Shown: positions 1 through 13,710, counted from the first letter of the stretch. The stretch is 64,000 bases of DNA from Varroa destructor (GCF_002443255.2 NW_019211455.1:4322597-4386596); one strand, 5' to 3'. The notes: generated from the letters alone by a model not told the origin. Numbers and translations are program-made.

Positions 1-3000
1 ATCTGTCTTTGATACCGAAAAATTAGTATTCAGAGAAACTGAGTTATTGGTTTAGTCATCAGCTCGTATCGATGCATTAATTATCCAATGTTTATATATC
101 TGTAGACACTCACTGCCCCTTTCTTGCTAAATAATGGTGAATTCGCATTAAATTAACTATTTCATTACTAAAATACAATATCGTTGTCCAGGAAGACAAC
201 CCTAATGCCGATATTTTGGTAGTGATTTCCTCAAAGGATGAGTAATATAGGAGCTTCGTGCAGGAGGTTTGATGTTGCGGCCTAGGTTATAGGGAGTCGC
301 CATAGTGAAACGCCCCTGACATATCGATTGATGTAAATACCTTGCGTGCTGTATCAAATATTCATCTCGTAGCAAGCTTTTATGGAAGAGTTTCTGTCAT
401 GCAATATAGGATAATATGCCACAATACGATCGATGCATGAGTAACAGAACGTGACATGTCCAGTCGTAATCCGTCTCTCATCAGTTCAAGTCACGCACTC
501 GTAGAGCAGCCGCTCAGAAGGATGGATCTGTATTGTTTCTATTGGTCCACTTCTGCTGCTCGAACCCAGTGGACACGAGGCGTGTATGTAAGGCACAAGA
601 ACGATATTTATTTACTTAATACAGATAATTTGTTTAATCTGCGACCTCAGTGATTATTACAGGATCAATAATATTTCATCACTGAGGAGAAATGACTCCG
701 ATACCGTTTTACAGATGGGACTCGATCGTTTATGAAGGCTCTGAGAAAGGCTTCCACTTTGCGTACTGGTGCTTATTGCTATATGTGTGTGTGCCTGGTT
801 TGCGTCGAAATCCGGCAATGCGAAAGTATTACAAAGGCACTTCACCATAGATCAAATAGAATTATCTCGATATGCAGTGAAAAAGCTTCATCAATTTGTT
901 TGTATTATTTTGTCTATTATCGCAATTGCTTTTAAATCGGGCATTTCACCCTACTAGCTCTTGCTGTAATAAATGTTCATCACGAGTAATTATATATTGC
1001 CCATGCGGGTAGTATATAATTACTCATGTTTTAGATATTATGCAGACTTGGTAATAGCTCGGCCTGTCCGAGAGGTATCCCTGGCTTTAGCAGGCTTCGT
1101 CGTTTCAAACCAACATACACAAAGACATTAATGTTCTGCATAAATTAAAAAACTACTGCTGCCACGTTCAGAACCCGTTTCGAGCTTTGCTATAATAATC
1201 ATAGTGGTGCCAATATCAATCAATGGGCCTGTGGCCTATATTCGACTGCTGGCGCCAACAGAATCTGAATTTAGCAAATATGGACCCTAGCGCAAGCACT
1301 ACTTTTGAAAATCTCGAAAGAGAAACGTACTCGTCCCATATTGCCCGCATACCGTCCGTATTCAAGGGCCTGCTTGTGGCTTTCGTCTAAGCCTTGTAGA
1401 GGGTCTCATTGAACTCACCTGCTATCTTTTAGATAAACTGTATGGAAAGGGGAAACAGATCCAAGCAGGCGCACAAAGCTTCGCTTGGAGAAGTGGATTA
1501 CATGACGAGTACTCGTGGCGAGAGGGTCAGACCTGTTTTATATCCCCTCCAACTGCATGGCAGAGTTTAGAAAACGAAAAAGAAAGAGAAAAAAAGCATA
1601 CGGAAAAAATATACGTGAAACATGCCGATGTCATTGTCGACGTTTTTATCCATAGAGGTCGATCTGGATAGGTTAGGAAATTAGATCTAAAAATACTTGA
1701 CAATCTGGAAATCGGCGCGCTGAGCCCGTCCGATCGATGTCCGTTTGATTACGTGGCCAGGTAAGCATGCTATGCAGTTTGAAAAACTGTTTTAGTCCGT
1801 ACATGCGGAAAATATCTTCGAGCTATGTTCCGCTTACGGAGGTAAGTGGAGTACCTTACAAAGAAAAACTCAACAGCCCCAAAAAGCCAATCTGCACAAT
1901 CAGCGGGTTTCGTGGAATATTATCGAAAGACCTTTAGTGAAACGTAATCAAATCTTCTTCCTGCATAACTAATGGATTCTATCTATTGGACAAATAATGA
2001 ACCTGGTTCCTCGCCCACCTCTTATGAAACTTAGACCATAGCGAAAACACAATGAGCTTGTAATCGAGTAAATACTAGGGATCAGCATGTTTCCAACTAG
2101 AAAATCTTCTAATATGTGGGCATTTAGCAAGGGCTAGTTTCGTTTTGTCTTATAAATTCGGTCTAACGAGAGAAACAGTCCCAACGTGAACAGCTACAGT
2201 GTGATGTATGTTGTTATCATTATTGTTACTCTCCATTTAGTCGCTGTGGGCCTACTAGAAACTTGGTTTGTCTTTTTTTTTTTTCTGGTACGAGTTTCCG
2301 TGCAGATATTCACTGTAAATTGCATCGCCAAGGTTAGGATCCGCTAAATTTGGATTTCGGAAACGATCGATAAGATGGTAGTGACCAATTCCTCAATAGC
2401 TCGATCTCAGAAGGCCTCTGGTGAAGCGTTATAACATGGAAATTAGCATGAAGCACTAAGAGACAAGCCAGCTGGCCGTTAATTTGTGTCATCAAGATGA
2501 ATGGTTTTTAACATTATTAAATTATACAGTACTACGCTGATATTCTGTGCTATCCGCCAATACGCTTAGGTATTAAGAGCGGCAATTGAAGAAAACTATG
2601 CATCAAATATATACCTACTACATAGGAGTTCTGGCTCAAACGTGCTCTCATTATGTTAACAAATAATAGTAGCAATATCTGCAGGTCTAGGAGAAACCCC
2701 GTATTTGGCATAGCGTGTTTATTTGTGCCTAGCGGGGTTTAGGCATGCGATCGCAATGAATATTGACATATTTACGACATAGTAGGGAACGAATATTGGT
2801 GCTATGGGGTTGTTCAGGGCCCATACGGTGTGCGATCATCGGCAGTACGGCAGGAGTACAGCAGAAGAAATTAGCATCTGCACCGCATTCGTGTGCAGGT
2901 CAGAGGTGGGTACTGACGACCTAATATATCAGCGATGGTATACTTTCCTCCGCGTGCCGGCACTTGAATAGAAAAAATATTATAATAATGAACTTCCTTT

Positions 3001-3019
3001 GTCCACGCAATTCGTGCAG
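1..3019. other. No supported gene
   Basis: AT-rich DNA with only short chance frames (about 60-70 codons). I see no splice-supported exon and no mobile-element protein. Confidence 0.5.
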
Positions 3020-3179
3020 GATCTACGCGTCATTGGCAAGATTTGAAGAGCTATTCCCTCCCCTAGACTCAGGACAACGCAATATGGAAGCAGATCAAGG
3101 TAGTAAAAGTGAGGGCAAGTCAGCTATATCCTGCCATTTATTTCGCATACGTACATGTGCAGATGTGACTTTTGTCCAG
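3020..3179 (+). CDS. Candidate isolated exon
   Basis: The acceptor is tcctttgtccacgcaattcgtgcag; the donor is GTAATG at 3180. It is 160 nt: one base completing a phase-2 codon, then 53 open codons ending in phase 0. It encodes IYASLARFEELFPPLDSG and a Lys/Ser/Glu-rich middle. It is GC-richer than its flanks. Phase 0 at its end would fit the first visible exon of the AKAP-like gene, but the gap would be about 27 kb. No family is recognised and chance is possible. Confidence 0.25.
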
Positions 3180-3699
3180 GTAATGTAGTACGACGTTTAG
3201 AACTTACATTTGGTAAAATTAGCTAATTTTCGGGTCGAGAATCGAATAAGATGCTGGCAATGCTTACCACGCTAGCTCTGCTGATGCAGTTCTTCCTACG
3301 CGTATTACGCAAACGCACAGGTATCGCTGTTGCTTTTATATATATTTTTACACTATATCGCTAATTTCAAGTTATATATTGTAAGTTTGAATACTGATCA
3401 GCATCTGATACCGGAATCGTAAAGTCCCGAAGTATCCGTTACAAGTATCCGTTGTCCGATAAAACAAAGCAGATTAACTAGCTTAATTAATATTTATGTC
3501 AAAAGATTATATCACGTACGGAGTCTAAGCACGTTCTGCATACTGTCACGCACAACATCGTAAAATCATGAAATTAATATATCGGTCCTTTTAACGGGTC
3601 CTTTCTACGCTTAGCTCTGTTATTATTTAATACCGACAATCCGGCTACACGGGCGGGTTTTGTCGCGGTGCAAATACGTAACACATTTTCGACGGATCA

Positions 3700-3993
3700 A
3701 TGGGGCTGTTGTTCTTGACTCTCGCTGGAACAATTGTTGTTTCGACGGTCGTTGTCATCATTCAACATTGCTTTACTGACGCTCCTTCATTTTTCGCCTT
3801 GTCCACAATGCGAAGAAGAGGGGCGTGCGTGACCCCTCGGCGAGTTCTTACGCTTGATACGTTTGGCTCATTTTCATACGATGCTTATAATATGCCTCTT
3901 ACTCGTAACTCACTTAGCTGGCTAAAGCGTCAGCCCCATCTGATTGTTTACCTTCTTTTCTGTTCTCCGCACTCCGGTCCTTCGAAATTGTAG
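3700..3993 (+). CDS. Small ORF with N-terminal hydrophobic segment
   Basis: It has an ATG start, 97 codons and a TAG stop. Residues 1-22 (MGLLFLTLAGTIVVSTVVVI) form a hydrophobic stretch like a signal anchor; the remainder is basic and hydrophobic with no motif. It is slightly GC-richer than its flanks. A frame of this length is expected by chance in a window of this size, so support is weak. Confidence 0.15.
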   Translation: MGLLFLTLAGTIVVSTVVVIIQHCFTDAPSFFALSTMRRRGACVTPRRVLTLDTFGSFSYDAYNMPLTRNSLSWLKRQPHLIVYLLFCSPHSGPSKL

Positions 3994-4585
3994 TGTTATT
4001 ATTATCCTTAATATATTAGTTAGCGTTGGCTTAATATATTAATTAACAAACGGCGTAAGTTTTTGATTTTCGGTCATACTCAGGCCTTTTGAATTCGAAA
4101 TCGTTTATAGACCTACATGAGAAAGCTGTAGGGGGTAAGGTGGACCATAGTTTGATACGTATCCATATACAAAGTTGGCTGGTGCAGTAAATAATGGCTG
4201 GGTACAACTGATATTCGAAGCAGTTGTAAATGTATCTGAGGATGACTCATTATTAATGAGTGATTTAAAGCTGACGCGTCCATTTCCCAATGTCGTAATG
4301 TTACGGTTATTGAAAAAACCTCATTCACTTATTCATTGATGAATTCGCAGAACATGAAAATACTGCCATTCGATCGTCGTTCAGATCCTATCAATCCTCC
4401 TTAATAATACACACCTTAACAAATGTTTGCCAGCTAAGTAATAGAAAATCATTTCATCATAGATCATCATACGAACTTTAAGGCGACAACGCATTGTGGA
4501 TTTATTCCCAAAAGAAAAATAGGCAAGACAGATGAAGGCCACCCCACAAAGCCCGCTGCGTTATTACGCGCGTGCAGATTCAGTT

Positions 4586-4597
4586 AATAAAAATACG

Positions 4598-4627
<30 letters not shown>
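4586..4627 (+). repeat. AATAAA followed by 30-A tract: retroposon-like 3' end
   Basis: AATAAA at 4586-4591 is followed six bases later by an uninterrupted run of 30 A (4598-4627). This is the look of the 3' end of a retroposed copy in + orientation, but no reverse transcriptase, exon-like body or target-site duplication could be identified. A simple A-tract is the alternative. Confidence 0.4.
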
Positions 4628-4629
<2 letters not shown>

Positions 4630-7600
4630 AAAATAAGAACCCACTTTCTACAAAGAGTAGGCCTTCTCCAATAAACAGAAGAAAAACAGGCGGCCTCTAT
4701 GTCCTACGTAACAAAGAACGGAAACCGAAAGGTCAAAGCTTCTCTCGATTGTCCTGTCAGTGAACGGGTCATGTAGTGAATGTATTTGCATCTTCTCGTA
4801 GCCCATTGGCCATAGCACTACTATAACCTGATGTGTCACGGGGTCCCTGTTGCATCTCTGTTATTATTATCACAGTCTCTAGTTGAGAAGGAAGCTCGTT
4901 CAATTTCGTCCTATAAGCAGTGCAGCTGACTGATGATGAAAAAGCACTGCTAAATTATTGTCTAATAGTAAGTAATAAATGGAGAAATCTACGGAGGACT
5001 GATTCATATGCTATCCCGTAAAACACGTTGCTCCCTGGTATAAAATGTACATTTCGAACAAATAGTACTAGGTTCATGCCTGGCAGAGAACAGCTATTCG
5101 AAACCTCTATAGCCAAAACTTGTTTAGTTCCCTCATTTCATCATTTTACACCCTGCTTGTTTTCAATAATGTTATATCTTCTCCAATAGCGTTACTGTGA
5201 GACATAACTCCATTGTGTTGATCGGTATTATTTATGCTGGATTTAGTTAATGCTTACTCGTGCTTCATTTAGAATTTGTCATTATCGTCTGCTTATCCTG
5301 ACCCTTAGTAGCACAGGAAAACGGATGAATCGGAATCGAGAATAGTGACGGGGGCAGAAAGGTCAAGCGAAGAAGCTTTTAGGAAAACGCCTTAGCTTTA
5401 TACTCACCTTGTTAATAGCTACTAGTATATGCAATATAGGCAGGCGTTTACCTATGCTGTAATTAAAGTCATAGAAAAAACTACTAAGTACTACTTTTCG
5501 TTATGTACACATGAATCTTTATCTATATCTGGGCGCCGTGTGATTAATGTTACTAGAAGTTATATCAGTATTATATGGACCAGAAGAGACATGGCATATA
5601 TCACAGTAATCTTTTGTAAATGACTAACGTATCTGGAGATATAGAAAAAAAAAATGTATGAACCCTACGATTATATGGCCATTTAGCATTACGTCTTATA
5701 TCTTTCTAGGCTAGCAGGCTTTGTGAACTAAAATATCTACAAATACTTATGTGCTTGCATTAAAACGCCTTGAAAGAAAATGAAACTTCAAGGTACGTAG
5801 AACGGCAAATGATGAGCTGCTTTGGGGAGAATTGGACACAGGACGGCTTCACTCAATAAGAGGTAGGAATATGGAATGGCCTTTTATCGGACAGTCCTGC
5901 AAAGTCGTTAACTAGTCAGTGGAGATCGATATGGGGACGACGGCTAATATGGACACAAACACGATTCGATTAAACCGGTATTCAGCTTTCAACCTCAAAG
6001 CGTCCTGACATTTATTGTAATACTGTTTTGGTTACTAGAAGGTACATATGTGCCTGTTACTAAACGGGGCTGAGAAAAGGTTCTTGAAAGCAGGCTGCAA
6101 GGAACCTTCCTCGGAATAAGTGTATTACGTTTGAAGAAGAAGGACCTAACACTAGGCATGATGCAAACAAAAAAAAGAAAAGCTGCGCTAGGCAGAAGGC
6201 AATTGGGTGAGTGGGCAAAACATAGAAGTTGCACAAAACTAATCGAGCTCGATACAAATAGAAGTTGGACGCCAACTAGGCGGAGTTCATACGATCGCTA
6301 TGCAGTCCTAAAAGGCGATACTTTTTTTACGGTAGTTTTGACTAACGTAGGGATACTAAAACATGAAATCTAACTGTTAAACTAGCTAGTTATAGCATTC
6401 GACAAACACTTTTTCAGCTCACTCTTCCATAACGAACGAGGTTTCCTAAGTTAGTATGTATAGGACTAGACCAGACGAATAAGCGTAACACCGCTATCAT
6501 CCATCTGTGACCAGCAGGCATAACTGTATTATCTCGCCTTTTAACGTGCGGGACCGGGTGTTTGAATGAAACCGAAGTCGACTGGTGAAAGCATCGAACG
6601 CAGTACGAGGTGCATCAGCTTTAGCCGACTAACGCTGTCATTCTTCAATACCCGTCTGGTCGAATTCTCTATTTGACATTCACTATCTTATTCGTAAACG
6701 GACCACCTCGTGAATGTAAGATTTTAACATGATGAAACGATGCACTATTTGAAGTTAGCCCCATTATCCTAGGTTATGAATTAAATAAACCTTGCCATTT
6801 ACAAAAAAATCAAAAATTCACACCTTCTAATATTAGTATTTTCGGAGTTGCAGGCTTCTACAGGCTTGGATTTCTCTTTCATTCTGTCACATGTCCAACT
6901 TCACCGGAGCTGGTAAAACGCCATAAAATTCGCAATAATTACATTTTACGCTACCAATGTACAATACGTTCTTCTTCTCCGTCGCGTGTATGTATTTACG
7001 TCGGTTTCATTTGTAGCTTCTCACCATTTACACGGCGATATATATACTATCCCAAAGAGGGCGGCGGGAAGACTATCCTTATTTCTGCACCGGTATCGTT
7101 GAGTCAGCTGCAGTCCCTCGGGATCGGAAAGTGGTATAGTACTTTACCTCTCTCCTTGTTGATTACAATTCTTTTTATGTAAAGACAGCATCACGCTTTA
7201 TAGTGGCCTGCGAAACGAAGAGCAGAACACTCCGCCACCTTTACGTCAAGCCACGTTTGACCACGACAAAAGTCGCATGCTCCCGTGCCAGTCAGATCAC
7301 TAAGGAAACTTCTAGATTTATCTATGTACCAGACACCTCACATATGGCCGGTAAACGATAAGGCAAATGCGTATAAAACAGCTTTGCATGTCACACTACG
7401 GCTTTACAATAGTCGCCTGTATGGCATTATTTCTCCGGTACCCTTCTGGGTGTCGAACTGACAGAATAATTGGCCGGACTCTGATCCACTCGGACCGCTC
7501 GGACGACTAGCTGTCGAAGTACAGCATGCTTCACACAGAAATGACTGTGGATCTCGAGCACATATGAATAATTGAGGATAAATAGTGGAGGACATATTAC

Positions 7601-9801
7601 AACTGAAAAGCTCTCTGACTTTGTGTGGTACCTTTTTTCGCCCTGTTAGTCTCGTGCAGATACGCGAAAATAGAGGCGTCGTTTACTTCAACGTGGGGAA
7701 CGATGTTGTCTATCTGTGTATTTGTGCATCATCTGCTTAAGAAAGTAGTAACGAGGTCTGCGTCCCCTCACCCCCAAATCTCCATTGTGACAATTTGTCA
7801 CAATGGAGATTTGGGATGGAGAGGCTACCCCACATGACACGATTAAATCTAATATCCAACGTCTTCCTAGCCGGGCTTCGCGAAGCGTCCATGTCTTTCT
7901 GCTATGTTTTGGCCGCAAGTGAACTGACGTTACCCTAAACAGGCCAACTTCGTTTACTAGGTTACGTTGGGTAGCCCGAGGGTACCGTCCGACGATCAAC
8001 TACTATGTTAGTTGGTAACATCTAGAGGGGTTTGTTTCACACAAGACGGATTCTCACGTATTCTTGCTCTGTATCCTTACGTTACTGTTTGAGGGCTGAC
8101 ATCCTGCGTGTCAGGCCATTGTCTCCGACAAAGGACGTTCAGGCTGTTTTAGGCTTTACATTAGGCTGCCTAACCATTAAGCGTTACTTGACAGTCCCTC
8201 TATTTGAGCTTCGCTCCAAGCAGTCTAACCTTCGGTGTAACAAGCTAGCAAATATTCATATGTCTACATATATATTGTCGTGTTCTTGTCACGCCCGAGC
8301 GTACGTGACAAGAGTACTACATTTTGACTCTCGCTGCCTTCAAGGTCATTGAGTCGATAAGTCGGCTTTAGGTTGGGTTTGGAAGACAGGCGTTCTAGCG
8401 TACCAAAATAGTTTTACCTGTTCGAATTTTTACTAGAAGGTGTCTTTTGCAACAGGCATTGTCAAAGCGATCTATTATGAATAAACGTTCTAATTGTATA
8501 TTACGAGTGCAACAATTATAGGGTTGAATTTACAAATAGCTTTATCTACGTAACGAAGGTGTCTGATATAGCTAAATGATGTTTCCGTTGCGTATATTCG
8601 TTAGGAAGACCTAGTCCTTATCCACAAACCATTTGATGATATTGTAATGAACGTTACAGCTCTATCATTACGCGCGTCAATTCTAGATTCTCGGGATTAA
8701 AATAGCGTCAGACAAAACAGCTCGAACAGAATATCGGCGGCCCTTCAGACACTTAGCATTATGTCCTTTCGGTATATCGTCTTCTTGCATTTTGTAAGCG
8801 TTTACTTCTCATTCTGCCTCGATCAATTAATTGGCCCGAATAGTATATGTCTAGAGCCTTTATCTATAAATCTTAAGAGAAACATAACATAGAGAGCATT
8901 CAATACTGAATATTTTCGGTGGACTTTCTTGCTCTTTTTTGAAGGAAGAAACTTAAGTCGATTTTCGCTTAGATCGACTCTTCATATTTTAATCAACTTC
9001 AAGACTATATATTCCCCTTCTATTTATGAGACCATCCACTAAAGACGCGTTAGTGGACATTTCAACTGCCCAAAAAAGCAAAACGAAGGGGAACAATTTA
9101 TAGAAGAATAGCCATCCTCCAACGGACAATGCTGGTGCATAGGATCGATCTTAATCTATTAACTATTTTGATGTTTCGTCGTCTGCCAATGGTCAGACTT
9201 GACAATGCCGTTGTAAAAATAATCTTTATTTCTTCACAAAAAAGGTCTCATACGTTTCGTCGACTCGACAACATTTTACCTTGAATTAGAATATCAGTGG
9301 TAGACGCGTTGGGTGGCAAAAAACAACGCTTTCAATTCTGTTGTTCCCTTGGTGCTTGACCGAAAACGAAAAGTCGTCGATATGCAATGGCGTATACGAA
9401 TAAAGCCTCTCTAGCTGATACTACTCTTTAGAAGTGCCTTGCTAAGATCAAAATGGCATTTAGACGAGGTAAAATCTATAGTTCTCTACTAGAAGGCCAG
9501 CAGCGTCGTCGTCGTATATAGAATACATTTCCGCAACATTGTAACATTAAAAGAAACGAAGTGAATGGATCACAAATGCTGCCTGCTACGTGCTACGTAA
9601 TATACCCGTGTTTGATGCGTGATCAAACTCAAAATAAAGCTGTTTAATCTGAAGCAGGGTAAACAGATTAATGGAAAAAGCAAGAACATATAAAAGCGTA
9701 TATTACCTAATCATCAATTTTAAATAAACGTGCAAATGCTTTATTGTACCGTTCAACGTACCTGGCCTGAATACTGCCTCCACCTCATAATGATACGAAT
9801 T
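4628..9801. other. No supported gene; one palindrome
   Basis: It holds the palindrome at 7773-7815 and a shorter inverted repeat (CTTGTCACG...CGTGACAAG) near 8290. Frames of up to 106 codons around 7.6-8.35 kb lie in a slightly GC-richer patch but lack splice sites or motifs. Confidence 0.45.
7773..7815. repeat. Perfect 21-bp inverted repeat, 1-nt spacer
   Basis: The left arm is 7773-7793 (begins CCCAAATCTCC), the centre base is T 7794, and the right arm is 7795-7815 (ends GGAGATTTGGG). Pairing is perfect over 21 bp and stops abruptly at both ends. It can form a cruciform or foldback RNA on either strand. Confidence 0.95.
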
Positions 9802-9824
9802 TTTATTTTGAAGTTGAGGCATAG

Positions 9825-10052
9825 TCAAATGACTGGATCAAGGTTCAGGTCCTTTTCGGCCTTCTGATATGCTCCTTCTATCGTTGTCGTTCCGGTTTCT
9901 ATTTTCAGAGGAGTACGTGCCAGTAATTTACGCATCTTGGCAACTACCACCTCGTCGAGTGCCCGTAAAGAATCGCCGCATACGTCGAAGAAGATACCTT
10001 GATGACAACTATGTCGACCTCGAAAGTGTAAGTAGCCGAGCTGACGGTACAC
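9825..10052 (-). CDS. Candidate terminal exon, antisense alternative to 9909-10027
   Basis: The frame is open to TGA at 9825-9827, with AATAAA on the same strand (9807-9802) 18 nt after the stop. The peptide is protein-like, with a charged-amphipathic part (DEVVVAKMRKLLARTPLKIE) and a Glu/Lys-rich end. There is no in-frame ATG and no strong acceptor. It overlaps a splice-supported exon on the other strand, and only one of the two is likely real. Confidence 0.22.
   Translation of the reverse strand: MYRQLGYLHFRGRHSCHQGIFFDVCGDSLRALDEVVVAKMRKLLARTPLKIETGTTTIEGAYQKAEKDLNLDPVI
9909..10027 (+). CDS. Candidate internal exon with strong splice sites
   Basis: The acceptor is ccggtttctattttcag and the donor is GTAAGT at 10028. 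It is 119 nt and only one frame is open throughout (phase 1 in, phase 0 out). It encodes EYVPVIYASWQLPPRRVP, a strongly basic KNRRIRRRRYL and an acidic DDNYVDLES end. No partner exon was found nearby. Good splice sites do occur by chance in AT-rich DNA. Confidence 0.28.
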
Positions 10053-13000
10053 GCAAGAATATAAAGGGTCGATATGACTTCAGAAAAAAATATCGTATAC
10101 GATGCGTTGTTACGTAGTAGTAGAGAAACAAAGTGCCGTCAAAAGGTGTTAAACGTGATACACATTCGGGGCACCGTTATTGAAGGAGCATTTTTTTTGC
10201 TAACATAGTTAACCTAAACCTTATTCTATCTAAATCTTTCATCAATTAATGAATATAGAATCACATGGTGGAGTTCAATATGGCATCCCTAAAAAGTAAC
10301 GGCCAAGGACATATTATCGGTGCTATGCCCGTGTGCCAGGTACCTCAAGCATGCATTTTTTAGCAACGACCTCATTTCGAGAACACCATGGATGATATAC
10401 ATAGATATGAATCGGAAATCGCTTGATGAAAGTATTTATTTAGGAAGATATGCACGCAGTAATAGGGAAGATACGATCTTCTTCGTGCTGAGCGCCTGTG
10501 ATAGAGGGTGTTTCGAGGATAGACGCCTCAACAGCTCAAAAGCCGACAGGCCCAACCGTACCTAAAGGCTTTGAGTTTTCCGTCCGATATTGCCGCTAGT
10601 CGTTGTTTCAGACGACTGGCGGCTTTTCCAGTCGTCCGAACGAAGTGTTTCTACGTCCAGCTTTAAACTTAGGCCAGCTTAGCTGTCCTTAAGTTTAATA
10701 GTTCCATCACAAAGACAGCAATAACACACTAACTACAATGAGTTAAAATTGCTTTCGAGGAGACTTCCTGCTTAGATACCACGGCTGAACTGAGACTTAT
10801 CTAAAACTAGGTGATAGAAAGTTTTGGAGCGCGTGACGACGTGCTCGGCTTGAATAACAGTTTAGCATTAAAAAAAACGGAGCGTTTTTTTTTATTTAGA
10901 GGCGAACAACCATGTTAAAATACCATGGCTCTTTGTTGAGAACCGAAGGATTGTACGATCTGTAATTTGCAAGGTATGACTTGGAATATATGACTTAATA
11001 TCGATCATTTATTAAGCTTCGCCGCGTTGGCCCATTTAGTTTATGTAATTTTTAGGCCCAGACGAGTTGTAAGTCCTAGTTGGAACGCATCTCGGTTCAT
11101 TGAACAGTGGCTAGTGTACGCATGCATCGATTATGCTGAATAAAGTTCTCTTCTCTTCTAAAGCAGTCTGATTCCTAAGGGTAATCTTATCGGTGTGTTT
11201 GACTATCGGGAATCCTCAAGATAACGCCACGATTTAAAAAAAAAAAAACAGTTTCATATATAGCGGCCCCCAAAGGCGATGCTCAAATACGGGAACTGTT
11301 AAGCGTGGCCGATAGCCTCCTTTTCCCTGAAATTTGGCTTAAGACGAATCGGGGAACAAATGTCGCGTGGACCTTATATGTTTAACGGTGATTTCCCCAT
11401 AGCAGCGCAAGAGGGACTAATCATTTATTGGATCCGACAGAATTATATGAGCTCTGCTTCCTGATATGTCTGAAATCTCCTCTGTCAGTTTTACTTGCAA
11501 AATTGTATTTTTGTATGTATAGAATTAAGGAGACAATATGATATATGTATACGCCCAGATATCATTTTCTATACATCTTTTCAATAAATTGTTCTCAATA
11601 ACGCTACTGTGATGTCGAAGTATCTTCAACTCTTAGCAAAACTTGTCCTAAAAAAATAATTATATCCCGAAAAGCAAGGAAATTAAGAATGGGGATTACC
11701 CCAAGTGTTCTGTCTTAAAGATACGAGGAGTACGAGTGCTTCGTACAAAAATCTTTAATATGCACCTAAAATCATAAAACACTTTCCAGTTTGTTAATAG
11801 TCAGAAGTAGTAGTAATGATGGCTAGAAATACATGTACCTTCTTTGATTTTCAGTATCAGATAGCTTGTTGCCACTCTGAAGATTAAAGAAAGATCCAAA
11901 GATTTGTTCCTATTACGCCAGAGAAAACGATGTAAACAATCGGGTTGTACGAGGTAAAAAATCGGGGCTACACAATTTGATAGCTGCAAATGGTTAAACG
12001 ACATCGACTTTGTGTATACTTAAAAACTTCTACATCTATATGCGCCACTGTGAAAATAACGCAGATGCAGTGAAGAGCTTCGGTTGTGAAAACCTCCTGT
12101 CCTAGAAATGGAACGCTAGGAAATAACATGTTAAACTAGGCCAAACGTCGTTTTACCCACTAGAGGTCGCAATAGGTCGAAATAAGTCGTAAATTATGCA
12201 TTACCTTTTCAAAACGTTAACCCAGTCAGGTTTAACCGCGATCCAGTGTTCGTGCTTTGTATTATTATAAGGCCTGTTATTAATAGTCCCGGTAACCACT
12301 GACCTTAGGATTCATAACTTTTCGCTGGGCTTGGACTAACTTTACCACGCGAGTGGGTGCATTGGTGAGTGTACCGTAGGTGCAGTATTGGGCGCACGGA
12401 ATCTACGACTTTACTGCGATTATCTTCTATCGCGTATATCTGATATACCGAGCAAAGGATGTTTATCTCCAATTCGTTTAAGCTTGGAATTTTTGGATGG
12501 AAATTTTTTGTTAGAAGCGGCGCACAGCAAGACGGCGTAACAAACAAGGGGGTATAAAGGCAACGCGGTCGAACACCGACCTCTTTGGTCGGCTAAAAAC
12601 GTGATCACGCAAGTTTTTGTTAATTATACAGAGACATACGTAGAGAGGTTAAACCAGTATAGCCATTCAGGGGTATAAAATAAGATGAATCTAAAAATAG
12701 GTATAATATGTTTCGCATTGAGAGAGATGTCCAAAAATGAAGTTAAGATGAAGACGAGGGTAGTCTATAAACAGTTGCTGCCTTTACATCGCACAAGCAA
12801 GTTCTGACTCCCTAGACTTTTCCCTATTATCCACGTTCATTCTCAATGGGAATTAACGCGTACTCAGTTAATTTGATAACTGAACCTAAAGCTAAGGAGT
12901 TTCGACAGCCCTGTTATGGGATCAGGTCGTTGAATAAACTCGAAAAAGACTTGTTCAAAAGTACGCGCTTAATATGCGCTGATTTCGAGCATCACCATAA

Positions 13001-13710
13001 GCCTTGATTACTGCACACGGAATATTACGTACGGATGAGCTCTGACGTACGGAATCGCATTTCCGGTATGACAGCTCGTACAACAGGCTGCCATTGAAAT
13101 GTCATTTCTGGTCACCGTCATACTAAATAGGACTTAGAGAGTTCGACATTTGCTATTTGAATTCGCTCGGTAGTATTTTGCACGGACCTTTTGACTGGCT
13201 TTTTCAACACGCAATATATAGCAAACGTCGTTTGTGTGACCAAAGTAACATCAAAGACTTAAAAGTCTCGAAGGGAAAGCTCACACTTTTTACTTCGATA
13301 TTGAATTAGTCTTCATCTTACTATACAAAAGAGATATATTTTCAGATTTCTTAGACTGTTTAGGAGGCGATCGCCTTCCGGTCAAGGACAGATTCTTCGG
13401 CTCAATAATAATAGATATTTTGAACTTTTTTTACAAGCGAACCGCACCTCGAAGGTGGCAGTTGGTTTTCATTAACATTTCTTGGATATTACCGTAGTAT
13501 TGTTAAAACGTATATTCATATGTTTAATCATTGATGGCTTTTTTACAGCAGCTGATTGTTGCCTATGGAATGATTGCTTTCGATTTGTAAGACTCCTTGA
13601 AAGGAGAAAGCACAAATCAAGCCATTTCTCCTCCAGAGGAAATGAAAGGTCACAATGAGTCCTTTGCAGTCATACTCACAGTGGTGAAGCCTGTGAGGCC
13701 AAATTCTTAC
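10053..13710. other. No supported gene
   Basis: AT-rich sequence with imperfect hairpins near 10593-10625 (GCCGCTAGTCGT...ACGACTGGCGGC) and 10868-10893 (A-run/T-run). No frame stands out. Confidence 0.5.
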
